Origin: Candidatus Parcubacteria bacterium
Lineage (GTDB): Bacteria; Patescibacteria; ABY1; UBA1558; GWA2-36-10
Assembly (NCBI GenBank): GCA_018669975.1
Contig: JABHSK010000007.1
Coordinates: 124,001 to 188,000 of the forward strand
DNA: 64,000 nucleotides
Direction of reading: 5' to 3'
The position numbers were made by a program, and so were the translations under genes. Of this stretch, positions 25,559 through 32,738 are shown piece by piece; positions within the stretch are counted from its first letter, which is position 1, and each line of letters begins with the position of its first letter. The notes under the pieces were generated by a model. That model made no database searches, was not told the DNA's origin, and was given only the letters and a program-made list of their open reading frames with translations.

Positions 25559-26671
25559 ATGCCGTTGACCTGGATAGAAATAAATAAAAAGAATCTTGAA
25601 CATAATTTGAAGCAATTCAATAAAGTTGCTAATCATTCAGAGCTTTGGCCAGTGGTCAAAAGCAATGCTTATGGTCACGGATTGGTAGAGGTTATTAAAA
25701 TTTTAGATAAAGACAAGAATGCTAACGGTTTTATGGTTGTTAATTTAGGAGAAGCTTTACAGGCAGCTAAATTAACTAAAAAGCCAATTATGATTTTGAG
25801 TTATTTTTCTATGGATGAGGATTTACTCAAAAAAGTAATCCACAAAAAAATATCTTTGCCAGTTTATGATTTAGATATGGTTGACTATCTAGAACATCTA
25901 GGTAAGAAGCTAAAGGCTAAATTTTCTATCAATATAAAAATAGATTGTGGTACTTCAAGATTAGGCTTTAAAGCAGAAGAGGCAGAGGACGCCATAGAAT
26001 ACATAACCAAGAAAAAGAATTTACGTTTGCATAGTATTTTTACTCATTATGCTGAATCAGAGGCAGAAGATAAGAGTTTTACTTTGCAGCAGTTTAGTGC
26101 TTTTAATGAAATAGCCGGCAAGTATTTTGATATCAAAATGCATTCCGCTTGTTCAGCCTCAGCTATTAGTATGCCGGAAACTCAACAAGATCTTGTGCGA
26201 GTTGGGATTTCTCTCTATGGTTTGTGGCCTAGCCAGGCAACACGTCAACGTGGAGAAAAAGTAGGTATTAAGTTGCATCCGGTCATGTCTTTAAAAACCA
26301 AGATTGTGCAGATTAAAGATTTGAAAAAAGGAGAGAGCGTTGGTTATAATAGGACTTATAGCTGCACCAAGGCTTGCAAGCTAGCAGTTTTGCCTATTGG
26401 CTACAATGAGGGTTATAGTCGTTTGTTTTCTAATAAAGCTAAAGTACTCATCAAGGGTAAGAGATATTTAGTTCGTGGAAATATTTGTATGAATCTGACC
26501 ATGGTAGAATTACCAGCTAATACAAACATCAAAGTAGGGGAGCAGGTAACATTGCTAGGTCATGACGGACGTGATGATATTAGTGCTGAAGAGTTAGCGG
26601 AGTTATCACAAACTATTAATTACGAAGTTGTTACTAAAATAAAAAAAGATTTACCTAGAGTAATCGTTTGA
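25559..26671 (+). CDS. alr: Alanine racemase
   Basis: Alr makes D-Ala for peptidoglycan with PLP. The start MPLTWIEINKKNLEHNLKQF and PVVKSNAYGHG (PLP-binding Lys near residue 34) are diagnostic, with HSACSASAISMPE, RVGISLYGLWPS and the C-terminal barrel motif PIGYNEGYSRLFSN and RGNICMNLTMVEL. 370 aa, full length. The ATG follows the serS stop directly. Supplies the mur cluster at the left of the window. Confidence 0.96.
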   Translation: MPLTWIEINKKNLEHNLKQFNKVANHSELWPVVKSNAYGHGLVEVIKILDKDKNANGFMVVNLGEALQAAKLTKKPIMILSYFSMDEDLLKKVIHKKISLPVYDLDMVDYLEHLGKKLKAKFSINIKIDCGTSRLGFKAEEAEDAIEYITKKKNLRLHSIFTHYAESEAEDKSFTLQQFSAFNEIAGKYFDIKMHSACSASAISMPETQQDLVRVGISLYGLWPSQATRQRGEKVGIKLHPVMSLKTKIVQIKDLKKGESVGYNRTYSCTKACKLAVLPIGYNEGYSRLFSNKAKVLIKGKRYLVRGNICMNLTMVELPANTNIKVGEQVTLLGHDGRDDISAEELAELSQTINYEVVTKIKKDLPRVIV

Positions 26672-26722
26672 TAATTAATATTAAACGACACATAGATAAT
26701 AAAGCAAAGTAGGGTAGAGTGT

Positions 26723-27553
26723 ATGATGTCTAGAATAAGATCAAATCAAGTTTGGAAAAAACACCTGCCGCAAAAGCCACGCCGGGTACAGCGGGGGTAC
26801 TATACTGACAAAAAGAACAAGCAAAGTAAAACAGTTGTCAGGATTATTTGGGTTATTTTTATAATTTTATCTTTACAAAGTATTTTTCATATAAAATATT
26901 TTAAAGTTGATAATATTAATTTAACAGGCAATAAAGATATTGTCCTGGAAGATATTCAAACTAGCTTGCAAGACGAGCTTACAGTCACTAGGTTTTTATT
27001 GTTTAAAAATGATAATTACTGGTTGCTTAAAACTGAGCCTATGGAAGAGATTTTGTTGGCCAATTATAACTTAGATGAGGTAAGAGTCACCAAAAAATTT
27101 CCAGATACCTTAGATGTGAGTGTAAAAGAAAAGATTTCTCATTTTATTTGGCAGAAAGATGATGCTTTATACCTGTTAGATGCTAAGGGGTCCTTAAATC
27201 GTCAAATACGAGCTTTAGATGATAAATACCTTATAATACAGGACTTTCGTGCACGTCGTCCTGAGGGCGAGATAGTTTTTAACTCTGAGGAGATGAATAT
27301 TATCAATAAACTATATTTAGCCTGGCAGGATATGATAGCCGATAAAGCTAAACTAGTTAAAATTAGGCTAGATGACAACTGGGGTTTATTAGAACTGCAC
27401 ACTGATATAGGTTTTTATGTAAAGGTGGATGCCAACGAAGACTTAAAGGAACAAGTAAACAATTTGAACCAAGTATTAACAGCTGGAAATATTACAGGAG
27501 TAGATGTAGATTATATAGATATACGTTTTGGGGATAAGGTGTATTTTAAGTAA
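26723..27553 (+). CDS. ftsQ: Cell division protein FtsQ/DivIB-like
   Basis: The 276-aa protein has a basic cytoplasmic N-terminus (about 1-38), one transmembrane helix (about 39-57), then a POTRA-like domain (IKYFKVDNINLTGNKDIVLEDI) and the FtsQ domain (LDEVRVTKKFPDTLDVSVKEK, then IRLDDNWGLLELHTDIGFYVK). This is the DivIB/FtsQ layout; the protein links FtsB/FtsL to the divisome. It follows alr, another envelope gene. ATG 26726 would also be possible (ATGATG). Confidence 0.85.
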   Translation: MMSRIRSNQVWKKHLPQKPRRVQRGYYTDKKNKQSKTVVRIIWVIFIILSLQSIFHIKYFKVDNINLTGNKDIVLEDIQTSLQDELTVTRFLLFKNDNYWLLKTEPMEEILLANYNLDEVRVTKKFPDTLDVSVKEKISHFIWQKDDALYLLDAKGSLNRQIRALDDKYLIIQDFRARRPEGEIVFNSEEMNIINKLYLAWQDMIADKAKLVKIRLDDNWGLLELHTDIGFYVKVDANEDLKEQVNNLNQVLTAGNITGVDVDYIDIRFGDKVYFK

Positions 27554-27628
27554 AAATACTAAATAGGGTTAAAGTGGCCTTATTTATATTTATAATACTA
27601 ATTGAGTATAATAACTCTTACACTCAAT

Positions 27629-27657
27629 TTGACAATATATAAACTAGGTTTTATAAT
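27629..27657 (+). promoter_or_regulatory. Perfect consensus promoter of the xerC-like gene
   Basis: TTGACA (27629-27634), 17 bases, TATAAT (27652-27657). The seventh base after the -10 box is the A of the ATG at 27664, so a leaderless mRNA is predicted. Confidence 0.9.
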
Positions 27658-27663
27658 ATAAAC

Positions 27664-28620
27664 ATGGTAAATACTAAAAAAAGACAGACCCTCCCCCTTC
27701 TTGATGAGTTTTTGGAAAACATCCAATCTAATAACTACTCTGCTGAGACGGTCTATAACTACGAAAGAGATCTAAATACTTTTGAAAATTTTTTGACAGA
27801 CGATATTAAAACACCGTTTAGCAAAATCACTAAGAGATCAATCATCAAGTTTAAGGCCTACCTCTCCTCTACTTCCAGGCAGACAGCCTCCAATGAGTCT
27901 GGTCAGAGTCAACTATCAAGTTATAGTATCAACCGCATCCTATCAGCTCTGCGTTCTTATTTAAGGTTTTTAGTAGAGATTGATCAAAAAGTACCTGTGC
28001 CTGCTGATGCTGTTAAACTTCTTAAAACAGAGAAAAAGTATGGACAGGTACCAGAGATGTCTGAATTAATAAAATTGATTGAGGCGCCAACCCAGTTTGA
28101 GAATGATCCGACTATCAAGTTGCGTAATCGAGCTATGCTGGAGACTTTGTTCGCTACTGGTATGCGTATTTCTGAATTATTATCACTGAAACGTGAGCAA
28201 CTAGATAAAACTGGTCGTATCTATGTTATGGGTAAGGGCAAAAAACAACGTTTTGTCTATCTAACACCTCGGGCTATTAAACATCTTAAGGATTATTTAT
28301 CAGCTCGTCATGATGATACTCCCTACTTATTTATCCCTTATCGTGGTCGCAATAATCAGCAAAAAAATAAGAAAATATCGACCAATTATTTACAATATAA
28401 GATAAAGCGCTATCGGGAGCTTTTATCTATTAATATACCGATATCAGCCCATTCTATTCGGCATAGCTTTGCTACTTATTTAGCAGAAAATGGTGCTAAC
28501 CCGGCTGCTATTCAAATATTACTAGGACATGAGTCGCTGGATACTACGACGCGTTATGTGCACGCTTCAGACCGTTATGCTGAAAGGATGCACACTAAGT
28601 TTCATCCTCTTAAAAAATAA
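27664..28620 (+). CDS. xerC: Tyrosine recombinase, XerC/XerD-like
   Basis: The 318-aa protein has an N-terminal SAM-like core-binding domain (about 10-115) and a C-terminal catalytic domain with the RHRY set: ATGMRISELLSL (Arg), SAHSIRHSFATYLAENG (His-x-x-Arg), LGHESLDTTTRYVHA (His and the Tyr nucleophile region). Xer recombinases resolve chromosome dimers at dif. No phage or integron genes surround it, so a housekeeping Xer role is more likely than a mobile-element integrase. It stands alone with a leaderless promoter and a terminator. Confidence 0.88.
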   Translation: MVNTKKRQTLPLLDEFLENIQSNNYSAETVYNYERDLNTFENFLTDDIKTPFSKITKRSIIKFKAYLSSTSRQTASNESGQSQLSSYSINRILSALRSYLRFLVEIDQKVPVPADAVKLLKTEKKYGQVPEMSELIKLIEAPTQFENDPTIKLRNRAMLETLFATGMRISELLSLKREQLDKTGRIYVMGKGKKQRFVYLTPRAIKHLKDYLSARHDDTPYLFIPYRGRNNQQKNKKISTNYLQYKIKRYRELLSINIPISAHSIRHSFATYLAENGANPAAIQILLGHESLDTTTRYVHASDRYAERMHTKFHPLKK

Positions 28621-28634
28621 TATAAAAAAAGAAA

Positions 28635-28660
28635 AACCCTGTACCAGCTGGTACAGGGTT
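28635..28660. terminator. Bidirectional terminator between xerC and the 28670 gene
   Basis: A perfect palindrome of 26 bases, centred on CCAGCTGG, with A-rich sequence on the left and T-rich on the right. It can stop the xerC transcript and, with a longer T-run, the convergent minus-strand one. Confidence 0.85.
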
Positions 28661-28669
28661 GATATTTAT

Positions 28670-29476
28670 TTAGGCAATACTGACATTGGCATTGTCGGTA
28701 AAAATCTTACTTTGGGCTTCGGGGCTACTAGGCCAGTTTCGAATAACTTCGTCGATCAGGCTCATGGCAGTCAGGAAGTCACAGTGGACAGATTGGATAC
28801 CGAAGCGGTAGCCTTTCTTGTCACCGTCTTCACCAATGAAAGTGATAGACTCTTCTAGTCCCTCACGTGCACCTTCGACTTTGACCAAAGTAAACACGAT
28901 TCTGCCGGCGGAGACCAGGCTACGCATTGCGACATTGCCGAATTGGCCACTCATACCACACTTGTCCGAAGCATCGATGACTTTCAGTAGTCCGTTTTCA
29001 TAGACCTGGCGTAGGAAACAATCCCAGGCCTTACTCAGGACAGTCGTCTCGGCGAAGAAATATGATTCAATATTGTGGCGGACATTGGCGCCCATGCTTC
29101 GATATTCCATATCACGCTCAATGGCACTCTCTATTAGGCGTGCCAAGGTGCTGATAGTTAGGGCTTTTTCGACAGCCTGAAATTGGACATCCAGCAGATC
29201 GACGACTTCATCGTTACCGCGTTCGATTGCTTCCAGGTAGTCTTGGCGGCACTTGGCCACTACTGAGTGGTCATCGTGTCGGAAGAGTTCCCAGGCATCA
29301 GCTAGGATGCGAGGTAGATAGTGAGAGATGCCACAGTGTTTAAAAGTGGTTTCGTCGGCTACTCTTTCGTCGAGATACCAGCGTAGGAAAAACACAAGAT
29401 GTTTTTCACCGCGGGTCTGGAAATCTCCAGCATGCAGATAGCCTGATAGGGCTCGAGTGAGTTCGTTTTTTTGCAA
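28670..29476 (-). CDS. Hypothetical accessory protein, 268 aa, TTG start
   Basis: I do not recognise this protein. It is soluble, probably mostly helical up to about residue 150, with a later half containing IDASDKCGMSGQFGNVAM and a strand-rich SAGRIVFTLVKVEGARE region. There is no signal peptide. The start is TTG at 29476, supported by GGAGGT six bases before it; no ATG in the region has such a site. Codons are GC-rich compared with xerC beside it. It has its own promoter, which is back-to-back with that of the structured RNA at 29605. Confidence 0.7.
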   Translation of the reverse strand: MQKNELTRALSGYLHAGDFQTRGEKHLVFFLRWYLDERVADETTFKHCGISHYLPRILADAWELFRHDDHSVVAKCRQDYLEAIERGNDEVVDLLDVQFQAVEKALTISTLARLIESAIERDMEYRSMGANVRHNIESYFFAETTVLSKAWDCFLRQVYENGLLKVIDASDKCGMSGQFGNVAMRSLVSAGRIVFTLVKVEGAREGLEESITFIGEDGDKKGYRFGIQSVHCDFLTAMSLIDEVIRNWPSSPEAQSKIFTDNANVSIA

Positions 29477-29536
29477 GGTATTACCTCCAGTTAAAGTACA
29501 TAGTTGAAGCCAAATATATAGCTCGAATGACAGTTA

Positions 29537-29565
29537 TTTTTACTATGAATATCATTTTTTGTCAA
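29537..29565 (-). promoter_or_regulatory. Promoter of the 28670-29476 gene
   Basis: On the minus strand TTGACA (29565-29560), 17 bases, TAAAAA (29542-29537). Its -35 box forms a perfect 15-base palindrome (TGTCAATAATTGACA) with the divergent promoter's -35 box. Confidence 0.65.
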
Positions 29566-29568
29566 TAA

Positions 29569-29598
29569 TTGACATGTTTTGTTGGTATATGTTAAGAT
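29569..29598 (+). promoter_or_regulatory. Promoter of the structured RNA at 29605
   Basis: TTGACA (29569-29574), 18 bases, TAAGAT (29593-29598). Predicted start near 29605. Confidence 0.65.
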
Positions 29599-29604
29599 AC
29601 ATTT

Positions 29605-29870
29605 AGCTTTTTTAGAACCTTAATTATACAACAACATGATGGCTGTAGAAGGGAAGGCCAGTATCTTGGAGACGCTCGGAATGGGTACCCAAAAGGAAGG
29701 CCTACGTGGCCCAATTAACCCTAAGGGATTCCGAGCTGTTTTAGGCAAATGTGCCTACCAACTATGTCCTAGATACCCCCTGATACAGCCACCTATTACC
29801 CCCTACCGAACCATTGAGATTTTTCCGCATAACGCTAAAAAGCCTCAATCTCGGTAGGGGGCTTTTTTTA
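29605..29870 (+). ncRNA. Structured RNA of unknown class, about 265 nt
   Basis: A unit with a promoter, nested helices and a T-run terminator. Visible pairings: GGCTGTA (29641) with TACAGCC (29783 region) as the closing stem; GTATCT with AGATAC; GCTCGGAAT with ATTCCGAGC; GGCC/GGCC; TAGGCA with TGCCTA; then the terminal hairpin. An open frame of 73 codons crosses it, but its start has no ribosome site and the helices use both halves of it, so I read it as RNA. It lacks the signatures I know of tmRNA, RNase P RNA and SRP RNA. The 15-base block TAGAACCTTAATTAT at 29613-29627 recurs in the RNA at 30620-30813. Confidence 0.65.
29799..29869 (+). terminator. Long terminal hairpin of the 29605 RNA
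   Basis: CCCCCTACCGA (29799-29809) pairs with TCGGTAGGGGG (29851-29861); ATTGAG pairs with CTCAAT inside; seven T follow. The stem is longer than needed for termination and may be part of the RNA's function. Confidence 0.85.
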
Positions 29871-29877
29871 TTAACAT

Positions 29878-29906
29878 TTGACAAGATTTTGTTTATATAT
29901 TAAGTT
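29878..29906 (+). promoter_or_regulatory. Promoter of the 30113-30538 gene
   Basis: TTGACA (29878-29883), 17 bases, TAAGTT (29901-29906). It lies directly after the RNA terminator. Confidence 0.55.
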
Positions 29907-29912
29907 GAAAGT

Positions 29913-30112
29913 AGAAGGTATATAGAAAACTGAATAAAAGTTGTAAATCAATACAAATTACAAATCGCCAAAAACAAAAATATCTGGTACTTTGACAATC
30001 CAGATTGATGATAGATAGCGTTTTAGCCTGTATTGATTTTTTGTTTCCTGTCACCCCACCACACCCAAATTTCCGACATGGTGTCGGAATACAACCAGAA
30101 AGGTGGTTCATC
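29913..30112 (+). other. Long leader of the 30113 gene
   Basis: About 200 bases with no convincing ORF between the promoter and the ATG. It contains one perfect hairpin, TTCCGACA (30071-30078) with TGTCGGAA (30082-30089), placed 10 bases before the AAAGGTGG ribosome site. The length suggests regulation in the leader; a second promoter inside cannot be excluded. Confidence 0.45.
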
Positions 30113-30538
30113 ATGAAGAACGGGAGGAATAACCATAAGACACACAGACGTGTGAGGTATTACTTGTATTGGCTGTGTTTCGCTTGGATGGTCGCTCAAA
30201 TGGCGCTCATCCTCTGGAAATTCTTTGGATTTCCGCCCCCTATCATCATTCCGCCGAGTTTCCCGGTGTATTATTTTGTAGTCCTAGTCGTCTATTCGGT
30301 CGTCAGGGCGAGCGCTCGTTGGGCGCACAAGGTATTACCGCGAAAGAAGGGTGGAACCTTTGTGTATCTGTGGGGCATTTTTGCACTACTGATTCACATC
30401 ATTGCTGCGTTTGGTAACGGGCGCTTCGAAATTCCCAGAGTCACGTTTGACAACTTGTTGTTTGTCTCCATTGTTTACGTGGCATCTAGGATTGAAAAGC
30501 GTTTATTTCTAAATATACGCAATGGCTCTAAACATTAA
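30113..30538 (+). CDS. Hypothetical membrane protein, 141 aa
   Basis: Start at ATG 30113 (MKNGRNNHKTHRRVRYYLYW) because AAAGGTGG stands just upstream; upstream in-frame ATGs would add leader sequence with the hairpin. The N-terminus is strongly basic, then about four hydrophobic helices follow (near 18-36, 48-66, 86-104 and 115-128), with an IPRVTFDNLLF turn before the last. No family recognised. It is an accessory-type unit with its own promoter, leader and terminator. Confidence 0.6.
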   Translation: MKNGRNNHKTHRRVRYYLYWLCFAWMVAQMALILWKFFGFPPPIIIPPSFPVYYFVVLVVYSVVRASARWAHKVLPRKKGGTFVYLWGIFALLIHIIAAFGNGRFEIPRVTFDNLLFVSIVYVASRIEKRLFLNIRNGSKH

Positions 30539-30577
30539 CTTGAAGGAGGAAGACTGCTATGTCCCCTTTTAGCAACT

Positions 30578-30620
30578 GAGCCATCTATAGATTTTTATTT
30601 CCTAGGTGGCTCGTTTTTTT
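30578..30620 (+). terminator. Terminator of the 30113 gene
   Basis: GAGCCATCTA (30578-30587) pairs with TAGGTGGCTC (30603-30612), followed by GTTTTTTT. Confidence 0.8.
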
Positions 30621-30813
30621 ATAAATAAAAAAGGAGAGTTATCGCACTCTCCCGCACATCCGTGTGACTGGTGTTGTAGTCAAGATGTAAGCGCCCTATT
30701 TTGCCTTAGGGGCAGGCTCCGGTGACATCGTCTACTATGTTGCCTCTTTTTATATATGGGCACCAGGGAGAAATGACGTATGTCTCAGAAATAATTAAGG
30801 TTCTACGGATACA
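30620..30813 (-). ncRNA. Structured RNA of unknown class, about 190 nt
   Basis: A minus-strand unit from a TTGACA-17-TAGGAT promoter to a hairpin terminator. Reading 5' to 3' the visible helices nest: ATCCGT with ACGGAT, CTGGTG with CACCAG, GTAG with CTAC, GATGT with ACATC, and an inner GCC/GGC pair. No ORF of useful size has a ribosome site. The rod-like shape and length could fit a 6S-type RNA, but I cannot show the central bubble that would prove it. The block TAGAACCTTAATTAT (30805-30791) is identical to one in the 29605 RNA and is at the same 14-base distance from the -10 box. Confidence 0.65.
30633..30652 (-). terminator. Terminator of the 30620-30813 RNA
   Basis: GGAGAGT (30633-30639) pairs with ACTCTCC (30646-30652); the minus strand continues with TTTTTTAT. 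It is back-to-back with the terminator of the 30113 gene. Confidence 0.85.
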
Positions 30814-30819
30814 AAAAAT

Positions 30820-30848
30820 ATCCTATCAAGAATAGGATATATTGTCAA
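30820..30848 (-). promoter_or_regulatory. Promoter of the 30620-30813 RNA
   Basis: On the minus strand TTGACA (30848-30843), 17 bases, TAGGAT (30825-30820). Confidence 0.75.
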
Positions 30849-30868
30849 GACCTAGTTGATATTTGGAT

Positions 30869-32731
30869 TTATAAGCTTATTTTAGCGTTTAATATTTGAT
30901 TTTGATACGCCTCCTCTACTTCAGACCAATCAAGGTATTTTTGTAGAAAATTTTGTTTGATTTCGTCGGTCATTAACTGTGGCTGGCTAGCAATGGAAGT
31001 CATTGGTAAAAGATAAAGAGTATAAGTTTTATCTGAGGTATTATAAGATACGCCGACACCCATTTCTTCTTGGGTATCTGGAGAGAAATACTGATCAAAG
31101 ATAAAGTTGCCCAGTGAATAAAATATTGGTTTATCTTTATATATTTCCATTCCTTGAACTACATGTGGATGATGACCAATAATCATATCAGCTCCAGCAT
31201 CAATAAATTGGTGAGCAAGATTTTGTTGTATAGAATTAAAATTGTGCTCATATTCAACGCCCCAGTGTACGTTGACTATCACTAAATCATTTTTAGTGTC
31301 TGCATTTTTAATTATACTTAAAGCTTCATCTACATCAAACATATTATAAACCATACTCAATCCAATCATAGCTACTTTCTGATCAGCCACTTGAATATCT
31401 CTCTGACTACATTCGGCAATTTCAGAGTCTGGACAACCAGCAAAAGCTATATCTAAATCAGCTAGGTTTTTATATGTTTCAGCTAAACCAGCGTGTCCTT
31501 GATCGGTAACATGATTATTAGCAGTTGTAAAAAAATTAAAGTAATAATCTTTGTTTAGTGTTTTGATTAATTTTGGGTTAAATGAAAAATCATAAGGCAC
31601 TATTGGTAGATAGTGTTGACCATCTTTAGTGACGGCGCCTTCTAAATTAGCTGCTACTATATCTGAACCCATGAAAAATCTTTTTTCTTCAGTGGCTAAA
31701 TTAGCAAATAAATGAGCTAGCCCATACTCCTTTATCTTGGTGCCCACGTTTCTGTCCAACATCAAATCACCGAAGAATAAAAAGTTTATAATATTTTCTT
31801 GGCTAGGCTTACCTTTTGAAAAATAATACAGCTGATGACTAGTGGTTGGTTCATCTGGCATGCCTATTAGGTCTCCAGAATTGGTATGAAAAACGAGTTG
31901 ACTCTGTTGAGAGTTTATAGTTTCTAGATATTTTAATAAGGTATAAATAGAGGCTGGCGAGTCAATTTCTAAATCATGTATACGGTCAAAATCAAAACTC
32001 TCTATCACTCCTCTGCTTTGCTGATCATGAAAATCAGATACTAAACTAGTTTGAAAATGTGAAAAATCTACACTAGCCAGTACTAGAGTTTTTTCTTTAT
32101 CCATAGTGCTTAGTAGACCAGCCAATTGATTCAATTCTTCCAGGGGTGTTTGATATTTTATTATTATAGGTACTATTTTGGCTTGTGGGAGACTTTTTTT
32201 AATAAAAGGCACTAAACCAGATATAGAGTGTTCTCTGGCAAAGGGATTCTCATCAATATTAAAATAATTATTAAACTGGTCAATAGTATTAGTGTCTGGT
32301 AAAAGTTCACCGTATGGCGTATTCCATTTTGCTCGGGATAAAAGTATATCTTTATTGCCAGCCTGGTAATGATTTGGTCCAATTAGGATGACTGTATCAT
32401 AGACATCTTCTAGACCGCTGAAATAAGCAGCTATTTTTTCTTTCACCATTAAGTGGTGTGGAATAATACCACCATAAATCTTATTAGCTGGAGTTGGGAT
32501 TTGCCCTTGCGCAGCTTGGTAGGCTCCTTGATAGACATCGAGTTTAATGTGATAAGATCGGTGTGTATCTAAGGTAGTCGCGCTACTTGATTGTTTTAAG
32601 ATGCTTATTTCTTGTATAGAGCTTAGTAAGTTGGTATTTTCCTTTTTTAGATATATATAAATTAGTCCTACTTGTGAAATGAGTAGGACTAATAGAATAA
32701 TAAATATTGTTTTTTTGCTTTTGTCGGACAT
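30869..32731 (-). CDS. MEMO-like plus CapA-like fusion protein
   Basis: A membrane-anchored protein of about 620 aa. One transmembrane helix near the start is followed by an AmmeMemoRadiSam-B/MEMO-like domain (GGIIPHHLMVKEKIAAYF, VILIGPNHYQAG, LVLASVDFSHF; about 90-310) and a CapA/PGA_cap metallophosphatase-like domain (FFGDLMLDRNVG, ANLEGAVT, TTANNHVTDQG, VNVHWGVEYEH, IIGHHPHVVQGMEIY; about 325-600). CapA domains act in poly-gamma-glutamate export; the MEMO fold resembles class III dioxygenases. The pairing in one chain suggests a surface-polymer or modification role. An ATG eight codons earlier (32755) overlaps the upstream gene and is also possible. Confidence 0.85.
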   Translation of the reverse strand: MSDKSKKTIFIILLVLLISQVGLIYIYLKKENTNLLSSIQEISILKQSSSATTLDTHRSYHIKLDVYQGAYQAAQGQIPTPANKIYGGIIPHHLMVKEKIAAYFSGLEDVYDTVILIGPNHYQAGNKDILLSRAKWNTPYGELLPDTNTIDQFNNYFNIDENPFAREHSISGLVPFIKKSLPQAKIVPIIIKYQTPLEELNQLAGLLSTMDKEKTLVLASVDFSHFQTSLVSDFHDQQSRGVIESFDFDRIHDLEIDSPASIYTLLKYLETINSQQSQLVFHTNSGDLIGMPDEPTTSHQLYYFSKGKPSQENIINFLFFGDLMLDRNVGTKIKEYGLAHLFANLATEEKRFFMGSDIVAANLEGAVTKDGQHYLPIVPYDFSFNPKLIKTLNKDYYFNFFTTANNHVTDQGHAGLAETYKNLADLDIAFAGCPDSEIAECSQRDIQVADQKVAMIGLSMVYNMFDVDEALSIIKNADTKNDLVIVNVHWGVEYEHNFNSIQQNLAHQFIDAGADMIIGHHPHVVQGMEIYKDKPIFYSLGNFIFDQYFSPDTQEEMGVGVSYNTSDKTYTLYLLPMTSIASQPQLMTDEIKQNFLQKYLDWSEVEEAYQNQILNAKISL

Positions 32732-32738
32732 TATTTTT

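Noticed and set aside
27664..28620. Integrase of a mobile element
   Set aside because: No att repeats, phage, conjugation or cassette genes next to it; sequence and setting fit a chromosomal Xer recombinase better.
29636..29857. Open frame of 73 codons on the plus strand
   Set aside because: No ribosome site, and the whole stretch folds into nested helices ending in a terminator; read as RNA.
29893..30114. Minus-strand frame of 73 codons in the leader of the 30113 gene
   Set aside because: No ribosome site or promoter; low complexity in part; the leader hairpin lies in it.
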